Shown here one piece after another: positions 18,258 through 27,235 of a stretch of 64,000 bases of DNA. The DNA is from Streptosporangium sp. NBC_01495 (GTDB lineage: Bacteria; Actinomycetota; Actinomycetes; Streptosporangiales; Streptosporangiaceae), in the NCBI RefSeq assembly GCF_036250735.1, contig NZ_CP109430.1, forward strand, positions 9,920,001-9,984,000, written 5' to 3'. Both the position numbers and the translations under genes were made by a program. Every line of letters begins with the position of its first letter. Position 1 is the stretch's first letter. Below the pieces are notes generated by a model. It saw nothing but the letters and a program-made list of their open reading frames with translations. It did no database searches and had not been told where the DNA came from.

Positions 18258-18922
18258 TCCGCGTACTCATCGCCGACGACCAGGCCCTGGTCCGCACCGG
18301 CTTCCGCATGATCCTGGAGAACGCGGAGGACATGCGGGTGGTCGGTGAGGCGGGTGACGGCGCCGAGGCCGCGGCGATGGCGCTCGAACTGCGGCCGCAC
18401 GTCGTGCTGATGGACGTCCGGATGCCCGGCGTCGACGGCGTCGACGCGACCCGCCGCATATGCGCCCGCGACGACGCCGGCCGGACCCGGGTGCTGATCC
18501 TGACGACCTTCGACCTCGACGAGTACGTCTACGCCGCGCTCCAGGCAGGCGCGAGCGGTTTCCTGCTCAAGGACACGCTCGCGTCCGACCTGCTCTCGGC
18601 CATCCGCATGGTGGCGCGCGGCGACGCGGTCGTGGCGCCGAGCGTGACCCGCCGGCTTCTCGAACGATACGTCGGCACCGCGTCCGCACCGGCCACCTCC
18701 ACCGCCGACCTGAACGTCCTGACCGAACGCGAACGCGAGGTGCTGGGGCTCATCGCCCGCGGCCTGTCGAACGCCGAGATCGCCGGCCGCCTCTACCTGT
18801 CCGAGGGAACCGTCAAGACGCACGTCAGCCGGGTGCTGTCCAAGCTCGGCCTGCGCGATCGGGTACAGGCCGTCGTTCACGCCTACGAATGCGGTCTGGT
18901 GCGTGCCGGAACCGCCGAATAG
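18254..18922 (+). CDS. LuxR/NarL-family response regulator
   Basis: This 222-residue regulator has a receiver domain with acidic pocket DD (residues 8-9) and phosphoacceptor Asp54 (VLMDVRMPG). It also has Thr and Lys of the switch (LTTF, LLKD) and a C-terminal LuxR helix-turn-helix (LTEREREVLGLIARG ... TVKTHVSRVLSKL). It is coupled to the kinase gene by a 4-base overlap. The pair is a standard DesKR/LiaSR-like system. Confidence 0.95.
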   Translation: MIRVLIADDQALVRTGFRMILENAEDMRVVGEAGDGAEAAAMALELRPHVVLMDVRMPGVDGVDATRRICARDDAGRTRVLILTTFDLDEYVYAALQAGASGFLLKDTLASDLLSAIRMVARGDAVVAPSVTRRLLERYVGTASAPATSTADLNVLTEREREVLGLIARGLSNAEIAGRLYLSEGTVKTHVSRVLSKLGLRDRVQAVVHAYECGLVRAGTAE

Positions 18923-18985
18923 CCGAGGCGCCGGAGGCGGCGGGTGAGCTCCGCGGGGGGGTGAGCCCGGCGGGGATCCGGCCTC

Positions 18986-19057
18986 GGTCGCCTTCCGGAC
19001 CACGGTCGCCTTCCGGACCACGGTCGCCTTCCGGACCACGGTCGCCTTCCGGACCGC
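18986..19057. repeat. four tandem 18-bp repeats
   Basis: GGTCGCCTTCCGGACCAC is repeated four times, with one change in the last unit, in the 257-bp gap between the response regulator and the convergent hydrolase gene. Each unit contains the inverted element GGTC...GACC and a TTCCGGA core, so transcripts could fold into repeated small hairpins. No gene is evident here. Confidence 0.85.
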
Positions 19058-19179
19058 GGTCGGCGACGGCCGCCGGAGCGAGCGGCACGGCCGGCACGGT
19101 GAGCGGCAGGAACGGCACTGTGGGAGATCGCCGTCGGGTGTGGCCGACAGGCATGGGTCGCCCGTGCGCGTCAGAGGGA

Positions 19180-19977
19180 TCAGAGGGACTGGCGGGCCAG
19201 CCAGGCCAGCGAGGCGTCGGCGATCTCCCGCCAGCCGTGGTCGATGGTGAGGGAGTGCGCCCGGTCGGGGAACTCCTGGAAGTCGGTGACCGCGCCGGAG
19301 TGCCGGTACTGCTTGAGCGTGGCCCGAGTGACCGCCTCGGGCACGGTGTGGTCCTGACCGCCGGTGATCAGCAGAAGCGGCCCCCGGGACTCGTTCTCGG
19401 TGGCGACCTTGGCCGGGGAGTGCGGGTTGAAGTTCGCCGCGGCGGCCTCGAACAACGGCTTGCCCGGGGCGGGGATCGCCCAGCGCCGGTACAGCTCGGC
19501 CGACTCCTCGGCGGGGACGGCGTTGCCGAAGGCGTACCTGAACTGCTCCTCGGTCAGCGAGACGGCCCGGTTGCGGTTGGCGGGGTTCCTGAACACCGGC
19601 AGAGCGGAGCGCAGCGCCGTCAGCGGCACCGGCAGGACGCCCTTTATCTGCGCCGCGTCGATGGCGACGGCCGCGACGGCGAGGTCCATGCCGAGGAGCT
19701 TCTGGGCGATCATGCCGCCGAACGAGTGGCCGATCAGGATCGGCCGCTCGCTCAGGCCCGCGATGATCTTCGCGTAGTGCTCGACGACGTCGTCGATCCC
19801 GTGGCCGGCGATCCGGTCGGGGTCGGCGCGCGACTCCTCGACCGTGGCGCCGTCGCCTGGCCAGCCAGGCGCGAGAGGGGCGTAACCGGCGTCGAGGAAC
19901 ACCTCGGACCAAGCTGTCCAGGACGTGGCGTGCAGCCACAGGCCGTGGATGAAGACGACGGGTGTCGGTGCGCTCAT
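19180..19977 (-). CDS. alpha/beta-hydrolase
   Basis: This 265-residue cytoplasmic hydrolase shows the oxyanion segment HGLWLH, nucleophile Ser85 in GHSFGG, an acid in GGQDHTVP and the catalytic His in DRAHSLTI, in the proper order. The start is ATG 19977 with GAGGAG upstream; the frame continues 14 codons further but lacks a better site. The substrate is unknown. It is the 3' neighbour of two LAL regulators on the same strand but separated by about 70 bases, so it may be independently transcribed. Confidence 0.88.
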   Translation of the reverse strand: MSAPTPVVFIHGLWLHATSWTAWSEVFLDAGYAPLAPGWPGDGATVEESRADPDRIAGHGIDDVVEHYAKIIAGLSERPILIGHSFGGMIAQKLLGMDLAVAAVAIDAAQIKGVLPVPLTALRSALPVFRNPANRNRAVSLTEEQFRYAFGNAVPAEESAELYRRWAIPAPGKPLFEAAAANFNPHSPAKVATENESRGPLLLITGGQDHTVPEAVTRATLKQYRHSGAVTDFQEFPDRAHSLTIDHGWREIADASLAWLARQSL

Positions 19978-20050
19978 GGGGATCTCCTCGGAGTCATCCG
20001 GTCGGTGATGGACCTGCAACGTACGACGGCCGGACCGGACCTCGCGTCCG

Positions 20051-22795
20051 TCATGTGACTGCGTCAGGCGTCCCGTCCGGTCGCGACAGCGCGGCTCTCA
20101 CCTCGGACCTGGAGGTGATCCCGAGTTTGGGGAAGATCCGATACAGATGGGTGCCGATCGTGCGGTGGGACACGTACAGGCGCTGACTGATCTCCTTGTT
20201 CGTGAGCCCTTCCGCGACGAGCAGGGCGATCTGTAGCTCCTGCGGCGTGAGCCTGTCCGACGCCTCGCGCACGCGGGGTTCACCGCTCTCGCCGGAGGCA
20301 CGCAGTTCCTGACGTGCCCGCTCGCCCCACGGCAGGGCCCCCAGGGTGTCGAAGATGTCCCGGGCGGCGCGCAGGGGCGGCCGGGAGTCGGCTACCCGAT
20401 GGTGTCTGCGCAGCCACCGGCCGTAGGCCAGCTGCGCGCGGGCCCTGGCCAACGGGTGGTGGGACAGGTCCGCGGCCAGCGAGGCCACGTGCAGTGACTC
20501 CGCCCGGACGCCGTCGGCCAGCACGGCCCGCGCGTGCCGCAGGCCGATGTGCAGCGACGGCGAGGGGGTGAGCAACGCCGCCTCCTCCATCTCCGCGACG
20601 ATGCCGCGCATCGAGACCTCCTGGCCACTGTGCGAGGCGGCCTCCGCGAGATCGGCCAGGGTGTGGCAGCGCAGCGCGAGCTGGTAGGCGGGATCGGCCG
20701 GATCATGCACTCGGCGCAGTTGGTCGTACGCCTCGGCGTACCTCCCGGCACCGAGCGCGGCGAGGCCGCGGGCGATCTGGACGGTGGCCAGGACCGGCCG
20801 GGCACCGACGGGAAGACCGACCCTTTCCGCCTCGCCCGCGAGGGAGTACGCGCGTTCCTCCTCCCCGCGCAGCGCCGCCACCTGGGCTTCGATCGCCCGT
20901 GCCATGCCGTACAGATAGGGCTGGGAGGTCTCCGTCGCGAGCTGGACCGCCTCCGCCGCGGCGGGGCCGGCGACCCGGAGATACCCGAGATGGGCGGCGC
21001 TCGAGGCCTGTGCCACGAGGGCGCGCGTCAGGAGCTGGAGCCTGCCCTCGGCGCGCAGGCCGTCCAGGGCGGCGGCGGAGAACCCCAGGCCGAGGTCCAG
21101 GGTGCCCACCAGCACCGAGGCACTGCCCACGAGCCGGGTCGACTCCGGGTCGGTACCCGCCTGGTCGGCCAGCAGCCGAAGGCCCGCGATGACACGGGCG
21201 CCGCGCTCGATGGGGGCCGCGTACCCGAGGATGGCCAGCAGGCGGGGATCGGCCGCGTCGACGGGGAGCGACTCGGCGACCTCGACGACCCGCCGCCGCG
21301 CCTGGCTCCCCGGCTCCGACCAGAAGCAGCGCAGTGCCCCGCTCCACAGGATCCGCACGGCCAGGTCGACGTCGCCACCGGCGGCGACCTGTTCGGCGAG
21401 CGAGGCCAGCGCGTGCGCGCCGACCCGGTCCTCTCGCATGCCGTCGTCGAAGTCGCCCCTGATCCACGCCGCGCGTGCCTTCTGCTGGGGCGACAGGGCC
21501 AGCGGCTCGGCTTCCGCCAGCAGCCGGGCGACGATGTCCCGCCGGCCGAGCTCGACGGCGAGGGCGGCGGCCGTCAGCAGCCGTTCGGCCCTGCGCCTCC
21601 GGTCCTGGCTCAGCTCCGCGCCCCGTTCCAGCGCGGCGACCGCCGCCACGACGTCACCACGACGCCGCGCCCGCAGCGCCCTCGCGTCCAGCCGTTCGGC
21701 CAGCGTTTCCTCGGGTCCCGAAGCGGCGGCGGCCCTGTGCCAGACGGCCCTGTCGTCGCTCTCGCCCAGGACGTCGGCCAGGGCGGCGTGTGCTCGCCGG
21801 CGATCGGCCGCGCCGGAGGCCTGGTAGACGGCCGAGCGCATGAGGGGGTGCCGGAAACGCACGCCGGGGCCGTTCACGCTGAGCAGCCGCGCGCCGATCG
21901 CGGGCGTGAGCGCGCCGGCCTCCACGGGCTCGCCGATGATCAGCGCGGCCGCGGCGAACGACTCGGCGAGCGTGTCGCCGTCGTTGAGCGCGACGACGAG
22001 AAGCAAGGTACGGGTATGGGTCGGCAGATCGGACAGCCTGGAGGCGAACGCCCGCTCCAGGCGGGCCGTCAGCGGTAGCCGGTCGAGGTCGCGGCTGTGC
22101 TCGGGGGCGAGGGAGGCCAGTTCGAGCAGGGCCAGCGGGTTGCCTGCCGCGACCTTGAGCAGCCGTCGCCGCGCCTCCCGGCTGAGATCGGGCGCGCACG
22201 CCGTGAGGAGCGCGGTCGCGGCGTCGTCGGTCAACGGCCCAAGAACGACTTCCGGCAGTCCCACGCCGTCCAGGCGGGAGGGGCTCTCCTCGCGAACGGC
22301 GGCCAGCATGACCACCGGTTCGGCGTCCAGCCGCCGCGCCACGAAGGCGAGCACGTCGGCGCTGGACCGGTCGATCCAGTGGGTGTCCTCGACGACCACC
22401 AGGACGGGTGTGGTGGCGGCGATCTCGGCCAGCAGGTTCAGGGTGGCCCACGCGACCAGGAACGGGTCCGGCGCCGCCGCGTCGCTCATGCCGAAGGCCA
22501 CCCGCAGGGCCTGCCGCCGCGGTTCTGGCAGGCGGTCGAAGGCCGAGCGCACCGGGTGCAGAAGGCTCTGCAGCGCCGCGAAGGGCAGGCGGGTCTCCGA
22601 CTCGACACCGGCGATGGTGAGGACCCGCACGCCCCGGGCGGTCGCGACCGCCGACGCCTCCGCCAGGAGCGCCGTCTTCCCCGTCCCTGCCTCGCCGCGC
22701 ACGATCAGGGCGGCTCCGCGCTCCTCGATGTGCTCGATCGCCTCCCGCACGCGATCGACCTGCGATTCTCGGCCGAACAGCCGCGTCGAGGTCAC
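20051..22795 (-). CDS. large ATP-binding LuxR-family (LAL) regulator
   Basis: This 914-residue regulator has an AAA/NACHT-like ATPase module with Walker A GEAGTGKTALL (about residues 36-46) and VVVEDTHWIDRSS near 120. A long TPR-like helical middle part follows, then a C-terminal LuxR helix-turn-helix (LTPQELQIALLVAEGLTNKEISQRL, about 845-900). This is the LAL/MalT architecture: ATP-dependent activators that respond to an inducer bound in the helical region. It overlaps the upstream paralogue by 4 bases, so both are made from one message. The targets are unknown. Confidence 0.93.
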   Translation of the reverse strand: MTSTRLFGRESQVDRVREAIEHIEERGAALIVRGEAGTGKTALLAEASAVATARGVRVLTIAGVESETRLPFAALQSLLHPVRSAFDRLPEPRRQALRVAFGMSDAAAPDPFLVAWATLNLLAEIAATTPVLVVVEDTHWIDRSSADVLAFVARRLDAEPVVMLAAVREESPSRLDGVGLPEVVLGPLTDDAATALLTACAPDLSREARRRLLKVAAGNPLALLELASLAPEHSRDLDRLPLTARLERAFASRLSDLPTHTRTLLLVVALNDGDTLAESFAAAALIIGEPVEAGALTPAIGARLLSVNGPGVRFRHPLMRSAVYQASGAADRRRAHAALADVLGESDDRAVWHRAAAASGPEETLAERLDARALRARRRGDVVAAVAALERGAELSQDRRRRAERLLTAAALAVELGRRDIVARLLAEAEPLALSPQQKARAAWIRGDFDDGMREDRVGAHALASLAEQVAAGGDVDLAVRILWSGALRCFWSEPGSQARRRVVEVAESLPVDAADPRLLAILGYAAPIERGARVIAGLRLLADQAGTDPESTRLVGSASVLVGTLDLGLGFSAAALDGLRAEGRLQLLTRALVAQASSAAHLGYLRVAGPAAAEAVQLATETSQPYLYGMARAIEAQVAALRGEEERAYSLAGEAERVGLPVGARPVLATVQIARGLAALGAGRYAEAYDQLRRVHDPADPAYQLALRCHTLADLAEAASHSGQEVSMRGIVAEMEEAALLTPSPSLHIGLRHARAVLADGVRAESLHVASLAADLSHHPLARARAQLAYGRWLRRHHRVADSRPPLRAARDIFDTLGALPWGERARQELRASGESGEPRVREASDRLTPQELQIALLVAEGLTNKEISQRLYVSHRTIGTHLYRIFPKLGITSRSEVRAALSRPDGTPDAVT

Positions 22796-25560
22796 CTCGT
22801 GCCCGAGGCGAAGATGGCGCCCAGCTCGGCCCGGGAGGTGATGCCCAGTTTCGGGAAGACCCGGTAAAGGTGCGCGGCGACGGTGCGATGCGACAGGTAG
22901 AGGCGCTGGCCGATCTCCCGGTTCGTCATCCCCGACACCACCAGCTGGACGATCTGGAACTCCTGCGGGGAGAGCAGGTCACGCGTCTCGCTGACCCGCT
23001 GATCGCTGCGCTCGCCCGAGGCGCGCAGCTCCCGCCGGGACCGCTCACCCCAGGGGATCGCCCCCAACGCGTCGAAGGTCTCCCGCGCGGCCCGCAGCAG
23101 CGGCTTCGCCTCGCCGTTGCGCCGCCGGCGCCGCAACCACTCACCGTAGGCGAGCTGTGTGTGGGCACGGGCGAACGGCCAGCGCGCCGCGTCGGACGCG
23201 AGTGCCTCGTCGAAGAGCGCCGGCGCCCGCGTCTCGTCGGCGAGCAGCGCTCGGGCCAGGCGCAGACCGGCGTGCAGGGCGGGGGACGGCGTCCTGCCCG
23301 CCACCACCTCCATCTCGCGCAGGATCCCGCGTGCCTCCTCCACCCGGCCGCCGCGCGCCGCCGCGTCCGCCAGCGGTCCGAGCGCGTAGCAGCGCAACGC
23401 CGGATGATGGCTGGGATCCGCGGGGTCGTGCATGCGCGCCAGGTGGTCATACGCCTCGGAGAAACGCTCCTCGCCGAGCGCCGCCAGACCACGCGCGGCC
23501 TGTACGGTCGCCAGCACCGGGCGCACGCCCGCGGCCAGGCTCAGCCCCTCCGCCTCGGCCGCCAGGGTACGGGCGCGCTCGCCCTCTCCACGCAGCGCGG
23601 CCAGCAGCGCCTCCGTCGACACCGCCGTGCCGTACATGAGTGGCTGGCCCGTCTCCCTGGCCAGCCGTGCGGCCTCGTACACGGCGGGAATGGCCACGTC
23701 CAGGTTGACCAGCAGGACGGCGCTCCACGCCTGCGCGCCCAGGGCGCGGGCGAGCAGTTGCAGCCGTCCCTGCGAGCGCAGGCCGGTCAGGGCGGCGGCC
23801 GACAGGCTCTCCGCCAGGTCGAGAGCGCCCACCAGCACGGCGGCGCTGCCCAGGAGACGAGCGGCCTGGGGGTCCACGATCGGCTGCGAGCTCATGCGCC
23901 GGAGACCCTCGATGACGACGGCGCCGCGCTCGATCGGGGCCGCGTAGGCCAGGATCGCCAGCAACTGGGGGTCGTCACGCTCGACCCGCAGGCTCTCGGC
24001 GACCGCGACGACCCGCTGTCGGGCATCCTGCCCCGGTTCGACCCAGAAGCAGCGCAGTGCCGCGCTCCACAGGATGCGCAGCGCCCACCGGGAGTCGCCG
24101 CCGAGTGCCACCGATTCGGCCAGCTCGGCCAAGGCGAGCGGACCCACCGCGTGGTCTCCCGTCCCGTCGTCGAAGGCGCCCTTGATCCAGAGCATGCGGG
24201 TGTGCTGCTGCGGAGACAGTTCCAGCGACTCGGTCTCGCGCAGGAGCCGGGCGACGACGTCCCGGTTGCCCAGCTCGACGGCGATGTCGGCGGCCCGCAG
24301 CAGCCTTTCCACCCGCTGCCGAGGTTCGTGGCTGAGGCCGGCGGCCTGTTCGAGGGCGGGGACGGCCACGGCCGCCGCCCCCCGGTGCTGGGCCCGGGAG
24401 GCCATGGCGTCGAGCGCGGCGGCGATCTCCTCGTCGTGGTGTGCCCTCGACGCGGCCCGATGCCAGATCTGGCGGTCCGTCAGGTCACCCGGGCGTCCCC
24501 CGGCCAGCTCGGCCAACGTGTCCGCGAGCGCGGCGTGGGCCGCCCGGCGCCGCGCCGGGCCCGCTCCCCGGTACACGGCCGAGCGCATGAGCGGATGGCG
24601 GAAGAAGAGCCGCGGCCCGCTCACCGCGACGAGCCGCGCGGCCAGCGCCGGAGCGAGGTCCCGGCCGTCGGCGTCGCGGCCCACCGGAGCAAGGTCCCGG
24701 CCGTCGGCGTCGCGGTCCAGCCGTGCCGCCGCCGACAACGTCTCGGCGAGCGCGCCTCCGTCATTGGCCGCCGCGACGAGCAGCAGCTCACGGGTGGCCG
24801 CGGGAAGCCCGGCCACCTGGGAGCCGAACGACTCCTCCAGGCGCGCGGTCAGCGGCAGCCCGGACGTGCGGAGCGCGGCGTCCCCGTCTCCCCAGGCGCC
24901 GGGCAACTCCGTCAGCGCCAGCGGGTTGCCGTTCGCCTCGCTCAGCACCCGTCGCCGGACCGTGGGCGCCAGTTCGGGGGCGACGGCGTCCAGCAGCCGC
25001 CCGGAGGCCTCGTCCGCCAGTCCCTCCAGGGACAGCAGGGGCAGACCGGCGTCGTCCAGCCCGTAGCGGGTGGCGGCGACCAGCACCACCTGCTCGGACT
25101 CCAACCGCCTGGCCAGGAACGTGAGCACCTGGGCACTCGCCTCGTCGATCCAGTGCGCGTCGTCCACGACGACCAGCGCGGGCACCCGCGCGGTGGCCTC
25201 GGCCAGCAGGTTCAGAGTCGCCAGCCCGACCAGGTAGAGGTCGGGAACGGGTCCGTCCGTCGTCCCGAACGCCGCCCGCAGCGCTTCCCGCTGGAGTGGC
25301 GGCAGCGCGCCGTCATGCTCCCTGAGCGGACGCAGGAGCCGGCGCAGGCCCGAGTACGGCAGGCATGTCTCCGACCGCACGCCCGTGGTGGTGAGGATCT
25401 GGTGACCGCGAACCTCGGCGTCGGCCACCGCCACGGCCAGCAGCGCGGACTTGCCGATCCCCGCCTCGCCCCTGATCACCAACGCCCCGCCGCCGGCAAA
25501 GACCCCGCCGATCAGCTCCGCCAGGTGGCGGATCTCCGCGTCACGACCGACAAGTTCCAT
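22792..25560 (-). CDS. large ATP-binding LuxR-family (LAL) regulator, paralogue
   Basis: This 922-residue regulator has the same architecture as the downstream gene: Walker A GEAGIGKSALL, VVVDDAHWIDEAS, helical repeats and C-terminal LuxR domain ending LGAIFASGTR. Identity with the neighbour is visible over the whole length, which indicates tandem duplication. An internal duplication of 12 residues (RDADGRDLAP twice, near residues 282-306) is unique to this copy. It leads the two-gene unit, and paired direct repeats lie about 85-125 bases upstream of its ATG. Confidence 0.93.
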   Translation of the reverse strand: MELVGRDAEIRHLAELIGGVFAGGGALVIRGEAGIGKSALLAVAVADAEVRGHQILTTTGVRSETCLPYSGLRRLLRPLREHDGALPPLQREALRAAFGTTDGPVPDLYLVGLATLNLLAEATARVPALVVVDDAHWIDEASAQVLTFLARRLESEQVVLVAATRYGLDDAGLPLLSLEGLADEASGRLLDAVAPELAPTVRRRVLSEANGNPLALTELPGAWGDGDAALRTSGLPLTARLEESFGSQVAGLPAATRELLLVAAANDGGALAETLSAAARLDRDADGRDLAPVGRDADGRDLAPALAARLVAVSGPRLFFRHPLMRSAVYRGAGPARRRAAHAALADTLAELAGGRPGDLTDRQIWHRAASRAHHDEEIAAALDAMASRAQHRGAAAVAVPALEQAAGLSHEPRQRVERLLRAADIAVELGNRDVVARLLRETESLELSPQQHTRMLWIKGAFDDGTGDHAVGPLALAELAESVALGGDSRWALRILWSAALRCFWVEPGQDARQRVVAVAESLRVERDDPQLLAILAYAAPIERGAVVIEGLRRMSSQPIVDPQAARLLGSAAVLVGALDLAESLSAAALTGLRSQGRLQLLARALGAQAWSAVLLVNLDVAIPAVYEAARLARETGQPLMYGTAVSTEALLAALRGEGERARTLAAEAEGLSLAAGVRPVLATVQAARGLAALGEERFSEAYDHLARMHDPADPSHHPALRCYALGPLADAAARGGRVEEARGILREMEVVAGRTPSPALHAGLRLARALLADETRAPALFDEALASDAARWPFARAHTQLAYGEWLRRRRRNGEAKPLLRAARETFDALGAIPWGERSRRELRASGERSDQRVSETRDLLSPQEFQIVQLVVSGMTNREIGQRLYLSHRTVAAHLYRVFPKLGITSRAELGAIFASGTR
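24648..24715. repeat. 36-bp-period in-frame duplication inside the LAL gene
   Basis: A 32-bp segment (24648-24679) recurs at 24684-24715 with one difference, duplicating 12 residues containing RDADGRDLAP. The downstream paralogue lacks it, so it is a recent slippage or unequal-exchange event. Confidence 0.85.
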
Positions 25561-25642
25561 CTCGCCGCCTCATTCGATACGGCACATGCTCGCCTACGCC
25601 CGGCCCGCCGTCCAGCGCCCCGGTTCTCGCTCCTACGGCAGT

Positions 25643-25686
25643 ACGTGTCAGACGATCCCGCTCCTCGACAGCACACGTGTCAGACG
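25643..25686. promoter_or_regulatory. paired direct repeats upstream of the LAL genes
   Basis: ACGTGTCAGACG occurs at 25643-25654 and 25675-25686, 32 bp apart, in the 137-bp gap between the marR-like gene and the first LAL gene. Three-turn spacing on one face suggests an activator or repressor site for the LAL promoter. Confidence 0.5.
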
Positions 25687-25697
25687 CTGAGGCCGCT

Positions 25698-26138
25698 TTA
25701 CGACACGAGGCCCGCGTCGATGGCATCGAGGAGTTTACCCAGGTCCACCAGTTGTTCGTGCTCCAGCGTCCCGAAGATCTCGTGCAGGACGCGCTCGCCC
25801 GCCGCCGTACCGGCGGCCAGCGCCCTGGCGCCCTCGGGGGTGAGGCCGACGAGCTTGGAGCGCCCGTCCTCGGGATCCGCCGCCCGTTCTACGAGTCCCT
25901 CGCGCTCCAGCGCCTCGACGGACTGGGTGACCGACCGGGGGGCGTGACCGAGTTCCCGCGCCAGCGACGACTGCCGCATGGCACCGCGTCCATCGAGCGC
26001 CTGCAGGACCTTCGTACGGGCCAGCGACAGTCCCGCGGCCGTCATGCCGTCGTCGACGACTTTGCGCAGGCGGTATCCGAGGGACAGGTACCGCAGTCCG
26101 ATCTCCTCGGGCGTCGCCGTCCGGTCCTTCATGGTCAT
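25698..26138 (-). CDS. MarR-family regulator
   Basis: This 146-residue winged-helix regulator has central recognition region MRQSSLARELGHAPRSVTQSVEALEREGLVER and wing DGRSKLVGLT. It faces an SDR gene across an 88-bp region that holds two identical 12-bp palindromes. Auto-repression and repression of the SDR gene is the standard arrangement and is inferred here. The start is ATG 26138, with an in-frame ATG two codons later. Confidence 0.92.
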   Translation of the reverse strand: MTMKDRTATPEEIGLRYLSLGYRLRKVVDDGMTAAGLSLARTKVLQALDGRGAMRQSSLARELGHAPRSVTQSVEALEREGLVERAADPEDGRSKLVGLTPEGARALAAGTAAGERVLHEIFGTLEHEQLVDLGKLLDAIDAGLVS

Positions 26139-26162
26139 CTCTTCTCGCCGCCGCTCAATTGG

Positions 26163-26202
26163 TGAGGTACCTCATCGAATGCTACCTTAATGAGGTACCT
26201 CA
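26163..26202. promoter_or_regulatory. twin palindromic MarR operators
   Basis: TGAGGTACCTCA, a perfect 12-bp palindrome, occurs at 26163-26174 and 26191-26202, 28 bp centre to centre, between the divergent marR-like and SDR genes. The second copy lies 25 bases before the SDR start, so binding would block its promoter or initiation. Confidence 0.88.
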
Positions 26203-26226
26203 CTATTTCCCTGGAAGGAAGAACCC

Positions 26227-27108
26227 ATGGACACCCGGCCCGTCATCGTCATGACCGGCGCGACGAACGGCCTGGGCCGCCTGGCCGCTCTCGATCTGGC
26301 CCGCACCGGCGCCCACCTCGGCATCATCGCCCGCAGCGGGTCCAAAGCGGACGCGCTGCGCCGGGAGATCGAACAGGTCGCCCCCGGCACCCCGGTCGAC
26401 GTCTTCCTCGCCGACCTCTCCCTGCTCGCCGACGTCCGGCGCTCCGCGGAGCGGATCGACGCGCACTACCCCCGGATCGACGTACTGATCAACAACGCGG
26501 GTCTGCACGCCTTCTCCCAGCGGGTCACCTCCGAGGGATTCGCCGAGATGACCGCGGTCAACTACCTCGCCCCCTGGGTGCTCACCAACGCCCTGCGCGA
26601 CAAGCTCACCGCCTCGGCCCCCGCCCGGATCGTCACGGTCGCCTCCCGGGCCTCACTCCGGACCCGCACCATCGACCCGTTCGAGGACCTGACCGACACG
26701 GCGGGCTTCACCCGCCGCGGATCGGGCCCGCTGTACGGCCGGACCAAGCTGATGGACATCATGTTCACCCAGGAACTCGGTCGCCGCCTTGAGGGCACGG
26801 GCGTCGCGGTCACCTGCCTGTGTCCGGGCTTCAACACCACCGGGCTTGGCCGTGAACTCCCCCTCGCCCGGACCCTGGAGAAGGTCCTCACCCGGCTGAA
26901 CATCGGCGACCCCCGGCACGGCGCCGACATCATCGTGAGGCTCGCGACCGACCCCGCCTTCGCCCACGTCACGGGAGGCTACTTCGCCGCCAAGACCGCC
27001 AGGCCACTGGAGTGCCCGGAGCTCGGCCGCGGCGAGGCGATCCAACGCGCGCTGTGGGACGCCACCGCCGAACTCCTCCACGACACCCGCCGGCCCGGCG
27101 GCACGTGA
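26227..27108 (+). CDS. short-chain dehydrogenase/reductase
   Basis: This 293-residue SDR has the cofactor loop TGATNGLGR (residues 11-19), NNAG (about 91) and an active-site Tyr/Lys in YGRTK (about 172-176). The sequence resembles retinol-dehydrogenase-like SDRs. ATG 26227 has GAAGGAAG upstream. It is almost certainly controlled by the divergent MarR regulator through the twin palindromes. It oxidises or reduces an alcohol/ketone with NAD(P); the substrate is unknown. MarR control suggests response to a phenolic or other toxic compound. Confidence 0.9.
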   Translation: MDTRPVIVMTGATNGLGRLAALDLARTGAHLGIIARSGSKADALRREIEQVAPGTPVDVFLADLSLLADVRRSAERIDAHYPRIDVLINNAGLHAFSQRVTSEGFAEMTAVNYLAPWVLTNALRDKLTASAPARIVTVASRASLRTRTIDPFEDLTDTAGFTRRGSGPLYGRTKLMDIMFTQELGRRLEGTGVAVTCLCPGFNTTGLGRELPLARTLEKVLTRLNIGDPRHGADIIVRLATDPAFAHVTGGYFAAKTARPLECPELGRGEAIQRALWDATAELLHDTRRPGGT

Positions 27109-27181
27109 CCGTGGAAGATCCGATGTGCCCGAGGCGGCGAGGACGTCGAACCGGAACCGGCCGGTGGGCCGGGCGGAGGTG

Positions 27182-27218
27182 GGGGTATACCCCGAGGTGA
27201 GAGCGGTCGTTTGACCGC
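27182..27218. promoter_or_regulatory. palindrome and hairpin upstream of the TPP enzyme
   Basis: GGGGTATACCCC (27182-27193) is a perfect palindrome with G-tract/TATA/C-tract layout recalling CsoR-type operators. It is followed at 27203-27218 by a small hairpin GCGGTC-gttt-GACCGC just before the ribosome site of the next gene. Confidence 0.5.
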
Positions 27219-27235
27219 CTGAGGGGGAATGACCG

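Noticed and set aside
18986..19057. CRISPR-like array
   Set aside because: Contiguous tandem repeat, no unique spacers.
18825..19154. Minus-strand frame with GPEGDR repeats
   Set aside because: Overlaps the response regulator C-terminus and merely translates the 18-bp repeat; no ribosome site.
22870..25947. 1025-codon plus-strand open frame opposite the LAL gene
   Set aside because: It is the antisense shadow of a clear LuxR/ATPase gene; composition is Arg/Gly/Gln-rich without domains.
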